Assembly (NCBI GenBank): GCA_964016875.1
Contig: OZ024720.1
Span: 36,485,106-36,549,105 of the forward strand
DNA: 64,000 nucleotides
Direction: 5' to 3'
Origin: Fallopia convolvulus
Lineage: Eukaryota > Streptophyta > Magnoliopsida > Caryophyllales > Polygonaceae
A model generated the notes under the pieces. It searched no databases. It was not told where the DNA came from and saw only the letters and a program-made list of their open reading frames with translations. The position numbers and the translations under genes are program-made. Shown piece by piece: positions 43,524 to 54,598 of the stretch (positions are counted from its first letter, which is position 1; each line of letters begins with the position of its first letter).

Positions 43524-44993
43524 TTTATTCAAGTCCAAATTCAGCAATAATGGAATGCCAAGTTTCTTCAAAATCTTCCCTGCTAATTTCATTGCTCCAA
43601 ACAAGCTTGTTGAACTTGCTTCTGAATTGATCATTGTTACACACATCATTTGTAACCTTTGACGGTACATTGAACATGATATGCCACATGCAGAAACGAT
43701 GCACAACCTTTTCAAAAACCTTTTCAATTGCTACTCTTACTGCAGGATCTTGATCAGTGAGAATGACAAATGGTTCATTGCCCTTCATTGCATCTTTAAA
43801 TTTTTGGAATAGACAGACATAAGATTCGATATCTTCTTTTAGAAGCAACCCAAAGGCAAAAGTAATGCTCTTCTTGTTGTTGTCAACCCCTGTGAATGGT
43901 ACAAACACCATTTCATACCTGAAAGGCACAGAATTAAATTTGTTCATCATATATATGCGATTTTGTTCATCAGTATGTACGATTTGTTCATCAAAAGAAT
44001 TAATTTGTTCGTTTGTAAATTCCTGAAGGCAAGTATTAATTTTGTTCATCAGTATATACGATTTGTTCATCAAAGGAATTAATTTGTACATCAGAAATAA
44101 GCTTTTTCATACCTGTTTGATTTGTATGTTGCATCAGCTGAGACAACATCTCCAAAATATGAGAAGTTCTTCCTTGCAATAGGATCACACCAGAATAATT
44201 TGGTTAATTGATGTTGTGCATCAACATCATATTCAAAGAAAAATGCGTCACATCTTTCTTTTTTGTTGAACAAGTTGTCAATAACCATTTGAGCATCACA
44301 CCCAATCATGAAGGAGTTCAGATCTCTTTTAAAATTCTTGAAATCAATTATAGTTGCACCAATTTTTGCATATGAACCAACAAACTCCTTGTAGACTTGG
44401 TATGACTTGCTTGTACCAATGTTTGCTCGTATGCAATTCATGATGAAATTTTCATGGAAGGAGGTCAGATTCCTATTGCTCTTTGCAAAGTGTTTTTTTC
44501 CATCTTCAAACATAATATGGTTGTGACGCTCTTCAAATTTCTTAACAATATATTCATTTCTTCCAGAAAGTTTCATAGCCAGTTTAGCAATGCAACCACA
44601 CCTTTTGGTTACTCTTTTTCGCTTTTTCACTATTCCTTGTTGTCCTCCTTCCTCATGATTCTCTTCATCATCTTCTTTGTCTTCTTCTTTTCGAGTTGAG
44701 TTTTAAAATCCTGCCCGATTACACAACATGTATTTCCTAACTGTAGTGTTAGTTCCATCTGAAGACTTAGTAATTGTACCAGCACGTGCTTGGAAACCAC
44801 ATGCATCTTCGTATGCCATGTATAAATTTACTCCTTGTTCCCAGGTTTTAAACAACATCCCCTTTGTAGGTCTTAAGTTGTCATCACAAAATGGTATGTA
44901 GTAATGTGTGTTTCCAGGCGAGATCACGATCTTTAATTGCTTTTTATCTTCTATTTTTCCTTCATTATAGGGAAAAGAAACATGTAAATACAC
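43524..44993 (-). pseudogene. FAR1-type MULE transposase
   Basis: Minus-strand frames 44993-44703, 44630-44091 and 44091-43525 form one gene. The first part is a FAR1 DNA-binding domain (GMLFKTWEQGVNLYMAYEDA, then TKRCGCIAKL and EERHNHIM with its Cys/His zinc ligands). The catalytic core follows: D in FGDVVSADATYK, D in FVILTDQDPAV and the C-x2-H of RFCMWHIMF. A 194-bp intron (44112-43919) joins SNRY to EMVFVPF with GT-AG ends and contains TTTGTTCATC words. The frame stops after WHSIIAEFGLE, so the rest of the core and the SWIM zinc finger are missing; a stop near 44700 also splits the N-terminal domain. Transposase would cut at the terminal repeats. Confidence 0.88.
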
Positions 44994-45513
44994 AATTTGT
45001 ATACACTACACGTACAATTGATATTATTGAACAAATGCATGATAGGTATGAACCAATTCGCGATACCTATGAACAAATGCTTGATATCTATGAACAAATT
45101 TTGGATTAACAAATGTGTAATATCAATGAACAAATCCGAGATATCTCTGAACAAATGTGAACTAATGTACAGTCTTCTCAGATAAATCATAGCAATGCCC
45201 CTCAAAACCATAAAATGGGAGTTTTCCTATTGGTAATTCTTAAACATAAACAAATTTTGACAATATATGTAATGAAACTTTTCAAAATCGTGTCGTATTA
45301 GTGTTAATCAGGGAAAACCTCTGAACAAAGCTCCTTTTCGAAGATCGTAAATCGTTGTGTTTCAATCCTGTTTAAAAGCTTTATTTTCGGAGAGGAAGAA
45401 AGAGCTTTTTTTGGTTTTGATTTGGAAAGAGAATAAAAAAATGCCTTTTCTTTCAAGTTAGCTTGGGCGACACCCTAGCGCCCATTCGCACGTGATCCGT
45501 TCTCTTATTATAA

Positions 45514-46128
45514 TATTTATTAAAAAATTGAAATTAATTTATTCAAACAATTGAATGTATAACGTTGATTCATATAAGAGTGTATCAATGTATTGTAAAA
45601 TATGTAATATATTCTATAAATAATTTAAAATATTAGAAAATGTTAGATATATGAAACATTATATAGTTGGAATTTTTTAGTCCAAGACATGTTAAAAAAG
45701 AAAAGAATACTATTTATAAAATCAATATAGAAAATATTGAAATATAATTAGTATATATAATATTAGATGTAAACTTATATTGATAAACAATGATATATAT
45801 ATGTTATCTATTTTATGAAACCTATTAGATGTATAAAGAAATATAACTTAGTATAATATATTTGGACCACAAATCTTGTTAAAAAATAAATAATATGTAT
45901 AATTGGTGATATAGAAATTTCTACATATAGATCAAGTTAATATAATAAAAAAATTTGGATTTATAGAAACAGTTATACAATTTATTATAATATTTAATAT
46001 TAAAAAACTTGATATTGTTTTATTTAAGTAGTACCACGTGGCGCAATTTTTTCAACAAATAGTTTTTGTTTTATAATTTATTAGGGTAGATTTATAAATT
46101 GGTGAAAGAGAATATATATTGAGAAATA
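45514..46128. other. AT-rich spacer, no feature seen
   Basis: Very AT-rich DNA between the large MULE and the Stowaway MITE. No supported gene or repeat. Confidence 0.5.
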
Positions 46129-46434
46129 CTCCCTCCGATCCAAAAGAAATGTCGTTTTAGTTTTCGACACAAGAATTAAGAAAAGTATTAACTGAACTAA
46201 AAAAGGTAATTTTCTTATGAATTTTACCACTCATCACCTTTTTTCAACCAATGAATGAATAACATTAATTAATAAAAACATATTCCAATAACAATTCTTA
46301 TAACTCACTCCTAATCAATTGCCTAGAAAACCTAAAACGACATATAAAATGGATTAAATTTAAAGTGCTAAAACGACATATAAAATGGATTAATTTAAAG
46401 TGCTAAAACGACAATTAGTTTGAATCGGAGGGAG
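46129..46434. mobile_element. Stowaway-type MITE (Tc1/mariner)
   Basis: Inverted ends CTCCCTCCGATCC...GAATCGGAGGGAG with flanking TA dinucleotides (46127-46128 and 46435-46436), the Stowaway signature. Subterminal GTCGTTTTAG and CTAAAACGAC continue the inverted repeat. A 38-bp internal direct duplication (CTAAAACGACATATAAAATG, about 46332 and 46371) lies near the right end. It has no coding sequence. Confidence 0.92.
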
Positions 46435-46436
46435 TA

Positions 46437-47134
46437 ATAGTCTATCAATGGTGGTGCATATTGAATTTCCAAAATATGATCATTCATGAAGATATCGTTA
46501 TTTCTCTCTAATGGAACTAGATAGTCTTTCTACCAAAAAAAATAGAACTAGATAGTGTCTCAAGATTTGCTCGTCAATTTAACCCTTAAGCACGATGAGC
46601 GAAGATATAATAAATAGGAGTACTTACTCAACGGAGTGAATCGTGTCTATATACCAACTCTGGATCTGAGATGCATCTGTAGGAATTTCAGGGCCTGCCA
46701 AGAGTGGTGGACAAATCCACAAGAATCATTGTTAATCCAATGCCTACATAGGAAATCTTTTCAATTATTGTAGTCATTGTTTTTTTTGTTCTTTTTTAAG
46801 CGTCTACAAAATAAAATTTAGTAATTAATTTATAGTGACAATAAATACTTTTATTCTAAGAATATGCTAGTGGTTGAAATTCGGCTCTAGATGGTCAGAA
46901 ATTCTTTTTAATTTAAATATTTTAAAATCTCGACCCCCTCTCCTTGCCATTTTTTTGCCAACAAGTGGTTGAAAATACGATTATTTTGCGTTTGTGTTTG
47001 CTATTAACAAGTTTTAATATTTCATAAAAAACCCACCTTTAATAACACGGGGTTAATGCATCACTCGAATTTTTAGGATGCATGTTCCTAATTCTAGTTT
47101 AAACTATTGCATTCTTATTTGAATTTGGCCAATG
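46437..47134. other. No feature seen
   Basis: AT-rich intergenic DNA between the MITE and the LINE. No supported gene, repeat or RNA. Confidence 0.45.
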
Positions 47135-47185
47135 TTTGGGAATGATAGTTTTTTTATATATAAGGTAAGAATTAGGTTTCCCCCA

Positions 47186-47560
47186 CTAGGAGGGAAAACC
47201 TAGAGCATCCTTGCGGATGAGAACTAAAAGTTCTAAGTGACTCCAAAGGGCAGCAGAGGAAAAGCTATGGCCCAGCTTTGCAATTTTATCGGCCACAACG
47301 TTACACGCTCGAGGAGCAATCAGAATATTGACATCATCAAACCAAGTAAGAGATGTGGTGATGTCTGAGATCAGTAAGTCCGAATTCCAAGGACATTGTC
47401 CTATTTTCTTAGAGGCATTTATTATTGTTAGGTTATCTTCTTCAATTATTAATTTTTTAATTCCTAGGTTTTTTGCTCTTTTAATTCCAGCATTAAGCGC
47501 CATAGCTTCTATTTGTGCTACTGTTAGTTGTCCATATTTGTGGGTTGTTATATCTATCAC
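47186..47560 (-). pseudogene. LINE RNase H domain
   Basis: A 124-codon open frame with AQIEAMALNAGIKRAKNLGI, IIEEDNLTIINA and NILIAPRACNVVADKIAKLG. The catalytic E in QIEAMA, the acidic residue in EEDN and the VADKIAKLG tail (usually N-x-x-A-D-x-x-A) fit the RNase H-like domain at the end of plant L1 ORF2. The first catalytic Asp lies upstream of this frame, in degenerate sequence. Confidence 0.75.
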
Positions 47561-49260
47561 ATCTGAATCCGATCCCCGGATAATAATGCCTATTTGTTGT
47601 TTCTCTGCTTGCTAATTTTGATCCGTCAAAATTTAGTTTATGATACCCAGGTGGTGGTTTCATCCATTTATATTGTCTATTTGTTCTTTTGATTGTGTTT
47701 CCTGCATTTTTTGTAACATGTGGTTTCTCTTCGTCCCATTGTTTTGATTTTTCCCATTGGTATAATTGAGTTTTAATGTATTAGGCTAGATCAGGAATAA
47801 CATCCTGGGGTGTTGATTGGAACGCTAGTTTGTTTCTTTGATTCCATATTCCCCACCATGTCACCGTAGTTCTATGAAGTCCTTTGTCCCAAGTAGTGAT
47901 TTGAGGTCATGGAGTACTTGTCGTGATGTTCGGTTGTTTGTGTTGTACTGGGTTAGGATTTGTGACGTTTTATTATTGATTTTACCACATATTGTTCGAG
48001 TGTGGGGTCAACTGACTAATAGATGGTTGTCTTCATAGTTGCAAAAACAAAGGAGACAACCCCCTGGGATGGAGATACAGTTTTCGTGTAACCTTTGTTT
48101 TGTTGGTAGTCCATTATTGTCTATTTTCCATAGGAAGTTTTTAACTTTTAGGAATGTGTCTAGCTTCCAAATCCAATTATTAAGACTTGGTTTGAAGTTT
48201 TTATTTTCGTTTTTTGCTCAATTGCTGACGTTGTGGAGAACCACCCATTCTTGCTGGGGGCCTAGTAAAGTCGGTCTGTAAATTCATTGTCTGGTATGAT
48301 CGAAGAGGCAACTACATCTACAATATTAGTAGGGAGGTGTTCATTCAACATGGGTTTGTTCCATGTCTTTTCCGATGTTATGAACGTACTAACATTTACT
48401 TCATTATCCACATTAGTTGGTCTTACCGCATATTTGAGAAGTGGCTCTTCCATCGCCGATTTGTCTTTTCAGAATTTAATTGATTTGCCGTCTCCTACTT
48501 GCTAGATGGGTCCTTCCTCGAAAAGGGGTTTTAGCTTAATCATATTTCTCTATTGCCAAGATGCGTTAGACTTAATTTTGTAGGAGAAGAGTTTGTCTTG
48601 TTTTAGGTATTTTTCCGACACTATTTTAACCCAAATGTTATTTGGTTCTAAAATGATTTTCCACAAAAGTTTCATTTGTAAAGTTCACGTGTTCCATTTT
48701 CCGAATGCCAAGTCCTCCATATAATTTAGGTTTACAAATTTTATCCCATCCAATTACTGGTTTGTGATTTGGAGTTTTGTTCCAAAAGAACCCCTTTCAT
48801 GTTATATCGAGCTCCTCATGTATTTTGGTGGGTAGCATAAAGCTTTGCATTATGTAATTTGGCTTGGCTGCTAGATTTGATCTTATAAGTGTAGCTCTTC
48901 CTTCTTGGGATAATGAGTTGGCTTTCCATTTAATTAATTGATTCTTGGTGTTACCAACCGTATCTTGGAAAATGTCTTTGTTCATTCTTCCACTTATGAT
49001 TGGGCATCCTAGGTATTTTTCAAGGTCCGTCATATTAGATATGTTTATGGCTTGTTGGATTCTGATTTTTTGTTGGTTCGATATAATTTTTGAAGTTTGG
49101 AAAGCTGATTTATGATAATTCACCTTTTAATAATATACCAGCTCCAATGCTGGAAATGGCATATTGATCACGTAACCAACTCAAGAAATTAGGTACAGTA
49201 TTATAGGCAAGTTTTTCATGGTGAATTAGGCTATGTAGTGTCTTGTATTTGTTTTTCCAA
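47561..49260 (-). pseudogene. LINE RT C-terminal, connection and zinc-finger region
   Basis: At 49123-48797 an open frame reads DLEKYLGCPIISGRMNK, KWKANSLSQEGRATLIRSNL and PNYIMQSFMLPTKIHEEL, the conserved stretch after the RT palm in plant LINEs (YLGxPxxxGR; LSxxGRxTLIKSVL; PxYxMqxFxLP). Further down, with frameshifts, FGKWNT, LLWKIILEPNNIWVKIVSEK and YLKQ continue it. The zf-RVT region (about 48250-48050) is only weakly recognisable. Many stops show decay. Confidence 0.75.
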
Positions 49261-49294
49261 GGGATTAGTAATTCCGATTTTGTTAATTAAGAGA

Positions 49295-50554
49295 TCAATT
49301 GGCAATCCTTAACAGGATCACGAGCTGTATGATTAGAAATTCGAATGTTTTCCATAGTATCAACGAAATTGGAGATATGTAGCAGTGAGACATTAGTGAA
49401 TAAACATTTCCTTTCATCATTGCAAAACTGAGGTTCCAATTTTTCCTACTACTCGAGGGAGGGCAGTAGTACAGTTTACTCATGCATTGATCAAACATCC
49501 TTGGGTGGTGGAGTGCCATAACGCACTTAGTTTTCTCTATAGATATCTCAAACAACATGGGAAGTTGTTTTCTATCAAGCAGTTTAACTCTTTTAAAGAG
49601 TATTATGTCAACATATCCAACACGAGTCACAACTAACACATTAAGCTGATTTTGTTCTGAAGGAGAAGCACCACTATTTTTGGCTTCCTCAACCATAGCG
49701 GCCATATTGTTCATTGATTCATTTTGGTCACAATTCATCAGGTTCAAAGGAGGATTTTTCTCAAAGCAAGCACCGATTTTAAAGAGGTTCTTAGCTTTCC
49801 CCATTGTACCAATTCTACTCATACCCACAACATAAACGTCATATTGGTCAATAAGATATACTATTTGACAATTTATAAAATTTCGCACAATAGTAATTTG
49901 ACAGGTAATGGAGAGGACATCCAATTTGTAGATGATCAAGTAGTAGATATGCAATTGAAGCATAATATTTAAAAAAACTGAGGAAGGGAGTCAAAACATT
50001 CCTGTCAGAGTTGATCTGTAGAGTAGTGGAAAGAGCACCTCCAAATCCAAGAGGAGAAAGCACTGCATCCAGTTCTCCTAGCTAATCCTCCATAAATCCC
50101 GCTCACCAACTCGCCTAGCCCCCGTAGCAGGCGGACCCTTTCTATTTCTTCGTCTTTGCCCCATTTCGTTGCCTAGGGCAAATCCGCACATTAGATGAAA
50201 CTGTTCCTCCAAGTGTATCAACCCTTTTTTAATCTTTCTTCTCCAATTGGTACACCAGATTCCAAGTTTTCTAGCCGATTTGCCATCGTGATTCGCCTCC
50301 TTCCCGATTCTCGAAGAATCAAGCCATGAACGCCTAGAAACCCCGAAAATCGGGGGTGTGAGCAGCCTTGGCATCTTACATTTTCTTTGATCAAGGACAG
50401 AATTGAAGATTTGCAAGAGATTTGCGAAGAATCGGCACAGGATTTGAGAGATTTGGCTGAATTTTTGCGGTTGAATTGGAGATTTAGGGTTATCGACGAG
50501 GGTCGCTTTTGCAATCGCCATAGGGTTGCTACGGGAGTCTTCTTCGAGGGTCAA
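49295..50554 (-). pseudogene. LINE 5' part with ORF1-like start and an unrecognised frame
   Basis: Frame 50554-50078 starts near the LINE 5' end (MAIAKATLVDNPKSPIQPQK) and ends QRRRNRKGPPATGARRVG. Its position fits ORF1, but I see no zinc knuckle. Frame 49963-49295 (222 codons) contains RIGTMGKAKNLFKIGACFEK and CVMALHHPRMFDQCMSKLYY. It matches no LINE domain I know and could be captured or heavily decayed sequence. Confidence 0.35.
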
Positions 50555-50591
50555 AAAAGCATATTCTTATTGATTTGGGAATGATAGTTTT

Positions 50592-51722
50592 AGTTGACTA
50601 ATGGTATATATATAAGCTATTTTTATTTTTTCATAAACAAAAGAATTTTGCACCCATTTAGAACACATACCAACCAAATATGTATAAGCTAATTAAGCAA
50701 ATCTTCACTGCTTCAATTTTTTTAACAACAAGATTACATCAATAACCAAATTGCAATTCCATCAAAATTAAAGCATGAGAGCTATTATTTTATAGGAAAA
50801 ATTACTTAAAATAATTTCAACTTTTATTAATTAACCCAAAATAACACCAACTTTCACTTTGACTAGTTTTGGTACCAAGTCTTATTGTATTTACCAATAA
50901 TAATACGAGATTGTTTCCTGTAAAAAAACATATGAAGGTAGTGGCTTGAGAGTCAGAATAGGCTGATTGGATTAATGAAAATTGGTTGTCAAATTATTAA
51001 CTAGGACTGTCAAATTTAGAAAATAATAAAATATTCTGCTTGAACCAAGCAACAATGAGACGAACATTACGGGAAACTCTAATTGCTAAATCTCCCATTC
51101 CGACGAGGCCTAAATATTTAGAGCAACAATAAGCTAGATCTCCCATTCCGACAAAAGTGAAGATGGAAGAAAGGCATACAAGAACTTCATTTACCTCTTC
51201 AAACTCTAGGAGAAGAGGGATTTACGAATCCATCTCTACAAAGTTCGACCATAATATCCCTACAAATTTGAAAACATGCAAAAAAGCTCCAAATAATGAG
51301 AAATTGTTCTACGGGTGTGCATTGTGGAAGGTAATTCGCTTAAAATTTCGATTCTACATAATTTCATTTTTTAGTAGCGAATTCATCTTTAGATTGATGA
51401 ACCATGCCCACAAACCCTAATTGACGACACATTTTGATATGACATTCCCTACAAATCCTCATGCTTCACCACACACTAAGTTCGGTCCCTAATCTACCAT
51501 AATGGCAATAATCCTTTGTTGTATGAGCTGTTTGAGGGCTCTAATGGTTAATTTTCAACGGAAATGTGGGTTTCAACTTTTGATGTTTGGATGCAAAGCC
51601 ATGAATAATCCTCAATTGTTTGATATCTTATTGTTAGTACTTATTTTATAACCTCTTGATTTTTTAGTCCTTTCTTGGTCTTTGATACGATAAAATTGAC
51701 CTTCATTTAGTTCATAGTTTAT
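50592..51722 (+). other. Spacer with a possible GRF zinc-finger remnant
   Basis: Mostly AT-rich with no gene. One 87-codon + frame (51157-51420) has SFTSSNSRRRGIYESIST then IPTNLKTCKKAPNNEKLFYG and CALWK. FYGCALWK preceded by PTxLKT resembles the GRF zinc finger (CxCx...LxTxxxxxNxGRxFxxCxxx) found in many plant TE-derived ORFs, but the first Cys pair is missing. ACACCAACTTTCACTTTG at 50840 is shared with 14680. Confidence 0.35.
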
Positions 51723-52988
51723 TGATACGCTCTAGATTAATATGGTTAACTCTTGTATTTTAGGTATGATTTGAATGTGTTTAGGTTAGTTTTTTAGAAT
51801 AATTGTAATATGAAGACCGAAGACACGATTTGAAGAATTGCAAGAGTTTTGAAGACAAGTGTTGATTTGGACTTGTTTTGATGCCATTTTCTTGTGATGC
51901 ATTGTTCGGGAGCTACGGTGATCGGATGAAGATGAATTTGATATCATTGGAAAACTTACTCGAAGAGATACAATTCATGTTTTTATGGCGAGTTCAAATT
52001 CAAACTCTAAGTGGGTACAAACTACCTCCGAAGTTGACACCAGAATGGTGTCAGAAGACCCGCGACCGCGGGTTGAGACCCGTGCCCACGGTGAGTGCCA
52101 GAACCGCGGACGCTGAAGACTACAAGAGCCGCGCTCGCGGGTTTAGACCCGCGCTCGCGTGATTTTATTCTATCTTTTATCTATTTTTATATCTTTAGGT
52201 TTCGGTTGTTATTTCGACTATTTAAGCCTAGTTTCGTAGCAGACTTTAGGATACGGGGAGACTTCAATTTCTAGATTTTATTTTCAATTTTTATTTCTAT
52301 TATGGAGAACTAATTTCCCTTGGAGTTTATTTGATCAAGGAAGCCTCTTTATGTAATTCGTGAGATTCTGGTAACTTTTCTATCCTTTGGTTAATATCAA
52401 AACTCTTGTTTTTATTTATATGATCTATGTTTGATTTTATGAGCCTGATCAACTTTTTTGATTGACTTAGATTTACTGTTTGGATTAGGTTTGATTGTTG
52501 TCTGTGCAATCTTATTTATCCTTGAAACAACTCTTTTCCAAGACCGTGGACTCGAATTGAGAAGAGTGTTTGATGATTATTTTATGCATGAGACTCGTTG
52601 TTTGATTGCATGAATTGATTTCCTATTATCCTTAATATCTTGCATGATTTGAATTAAGCGTCCTTGTTCATATCATAATTTTGCTTGGACCGTGGTCAAG
52701 CGGAAAAAAGGATTGGAATTAACTTGGGATTCAACAGAAAAGTGGATGAATTGATGATCGAATGATTAAAAAGGTGGAATTGATTGAATAAAATTGCTTT
52801 CCTTCAATTGATTTAAACCCTAATATTATTTGCTTGCTTAAACTCCCAAAACCCCTGTTTTGTTCTTTGCTGATTGTTGAGAATACCGATTCTCTTGGGT
52901 TCGATCCCTTACTTGCATGTTATACTAGTTTGTAGTTTAGGGTAATTTATTTTTGATCACGGAAACAACGACAATATCCGAGTAAAAT
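51723..52988 (+). repeat. 5' LTR of a second Athila-like element
   Basis: It begins TGATACGCTCTAG (compare TGATATTCATG of the first element) and is followed by a strong primer-binding site at 52991. Its right edge is approximate, since no clear CA lies next to the PBS. CGACTATTTAAGCC (about 52214) is a possible TATA region. GC-rich palindromic words (ACCCGCGACCGCGGGTT, GCCGCGCTCGCGGG, GACCCGCGCTCGCG) cluster at 52045-52160. Confidence 0.65.
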
Positions 52989-52990
52989 TT

Positions 52991-53008
52991 TGGCGCCGTT
53001 GTCGGGGA
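52991..53008 (+). other. Primer-binding site of the second Athila-like element
   Basis: TGGCGCCGTTGTCGGGGA, the tRNA-Asp-type PBS of Athila/Tat retroelements, with one change from TGGCGCCGTTGCCGGGGA. Confidence 0.85.
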
Positions 53009-53122
53009 ATCGGTTTTACTTTTCTGATCAATTGGCGTTTCTGACCAACCCGCGCCCGCGCTAGGCCCGCGCCCGCATTTTATTTCCGGAAAAATTGTGT
53101 AGACCTATCTTACGGTCTACAC

Positions 53123-53261
53123 TTGTATATAATAATGTCTGCGTTTAGGTTTTGTCAGTTGCAGGATGAACCCTTTCATGAGTACTTCACTAGGTGCCAA
53201 GAACAATTGCATGATCTCTCTATTTGGGTGCTAGACGTAGGGCTTGATGATGCTTGCAATC
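53123..53261 (+). pseudogene. Athila-like gag, part 1 (split by copia)
   Basis: MSAFRFCQLQDEPFHEYFTR, then CQEQLHDLSIWVLDVGLDDA, resembles the gag core of Athila/Tat elements (R..F..F.Q...E.F..Y..R...L). The frame is cut at 53261 by the copia element. It continues in frame-compatible sequence from 61640, after the shared CAATC target site. Confidence 0.7.
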
Positions 53262-54154
53262 CATTGGATCGTGACGCGTTAGTAACAATACAAGGAACTA
53301 GTAAGGTTCCCTAGGCAGCGGAAATAAATAGTAGAACACAGAATTTAGAGAGGAAAACTTTCTGTCCGACCAACAAGTCGTAGAAAGAAAAACCTCTATC
53401 CTTGAGACTCCTTCTCAGAGGATTTTCAATAGAATACCTTTATTAAGTTTCAACGATTACACGGCAAGTCAAGTAACTAAGGCACCAACCAAAGTTCCCT
53501 GGTAACTACGGCACTGACCGAAGTTCAACCAACTAGACTTCTACAACCCTAAGCGTAAACCTAAATGGAAGTAAACTACTGACTTACTTGTGGATTCTTC
53601 ACCGGAAAAAAGCCACACACTCATACACTTGAAAAGCTCTCTCTCCAAGTTCGTCTTCTTCAACCACACTTTTAACCCTAGCTATTTATAAGATAAGTTA
53701 AGTCTGATCTCACACGTAATTCTTGCCTAATTACGCTGATATTCCACTTAACAAATCCCACACAATAAGGAAAAAGATTGTTTGTGATTTCGGATCCTCA
53801 ACCATGCCGATTCTTCCCAAAACCGAATGATCTCGGATTTCCCAAGATAAGATCGTGTGAAGATTGATCTTATCTTCTCTTTTATCTCCTTAAGGAACCG
53901 CCTACAGCTGTAAATCTTCGTAGAAGATCGCTCGTAGAAGATATGGTAACTTGCCATTTATAGAAAGCCGCGTTCCTTCTTTGACGCGCTTCCTAAATCT
54001 GTCACTCGTTCCCTCCATCGTTCCTCACAATGTTCCGTCACTCGTGACCATGTACCTGTTTTCCTGAAACACTTACATGTAAAAGCCAGTTATATCAACT
54101 AAGTTTGTTATCATCAAAACTAAGAGAAACCATGGAATAACCATTGTTCCAATA
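53262..54154 (-). repeat. 3' LTR of the copia element
   Basis: 893 bp. Its outer end CATTGGATCG has lost the TG seen in the other LTR (TGTTGGATCG); its inner end is GTTCCAATA. A TATA box, TATAAATAGC on the minus strand, lies near 53700. The polypurine tract lies just inside, at 54155-54170. Confidence 0.9.
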
Positions 54155-54598
54155 ATTTCCCCCTTTTTGATGATGACAAACCTATACAAAAATGCACATC
54201 TAGAAACCAGTAGAAATATAGATCATAAATAAAAATTCATGTATGGTTCCCCCTTAACAGATGCACTATTGTTCGTACTCATCAGAGTTAACAACATATT
54301 CCCCTTAGCCAAAGTTTCCTCTGTATTTCCTGGATAGAACGCATCTCTGCATTTTTCCTAACTTCCCCCTTTTGACATCATTAAAAGAACAACAATCATC
54401 AAGCAAAAACATAGAGCAAATGAACAAATTTAATTGAAACTTAAACCAGTCATAAGAAAAAGATAGTTAATATTATAGATAATTGTCGCAGGGATCACAG
54501 CCAGGCAAAACAAAAACATAAAAGTCTTAACATCCAAGAAGCAAAAAGAAAATTTTAAACTGGGGATAGATAGGCTAAGGAATTAGATAGGATCCACA

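Larger units (their letters stand above)
37130..45165. repeat. TTTGTTCATC arrays in introns and spacers of the large MULE
   Basis: Clusters lie at 37130-37465 (intron 1), 38722-38805, 39130-39265, 40510-40690 and 41545-41600 (introns), 42500-42965 (3' spacer) and 43940-44085 (transposase intron), all reading TTTGTTCATC on +. At 45020-45165, near the right end, the word is inverted (TGAACAAATG). Units often read TTGCATTTGTTCATCAGTAA or ACTAACATTTGTTCATCACA. At 37303-37490 a 150-bp block (CATCCAGGATCTATTAAACA) is duplicated. No cluster lies in an exon. Confidence 0.88.
36357..45504. mobile_element. Large MULE with ULP1-like protease and FAR1-type transposase (KAONASHI-like)
   Basis: Inverted ends GAAATAGAGTCGCGTGCGAA (left) and GAGAACGGATCACGTGCGAA (right, reverse complement) and a perfect 9-bp TSD TTATTATAA (36348-36356 and 45505-45513) define a 9148-bp element. 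Two genes converge: a multi-exon ULP-like gene on + (36687-42291) and a MULE transposase on - (44993-43040). MULEs that carry ULP-like genes were described in plants as KAONASHI elements. TTTGTTCATC arrays fill introns and the spaces around both genes. Frameshifts and stops in both genes suggest this copy is no longer autonomous. Confidence 0.9.
47153..50573 (-). mobile_element. Internally deleted LINE (L1-type) with 18-bp TSD
   Basis: The insertion is bounded by an 18-bp direct repeat TTTGGGAATGATAGTTTT (47135-47152 and 50574-50591), typical of target-primed insertion. On the minus strand the 5' end is at 50573 and the 3' end at 47153. Coding remnants in order are an ORF1-like start, an unrecognised middle, the RT C-terminal region, a connection/zinc-finger region and RNase H. 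The endonuclease and catalytic RT are missing, so about half of a full-length L1 has been deleted. The 3' tail is a short AT-rich stretch, not a clear poly-A. Confidence 0.85.

Noticed and set aside
48000..48300. Plus-strand frames over the LINE
   Set aside because: The LINE reads on the minus strand, and the + frames have no family match.
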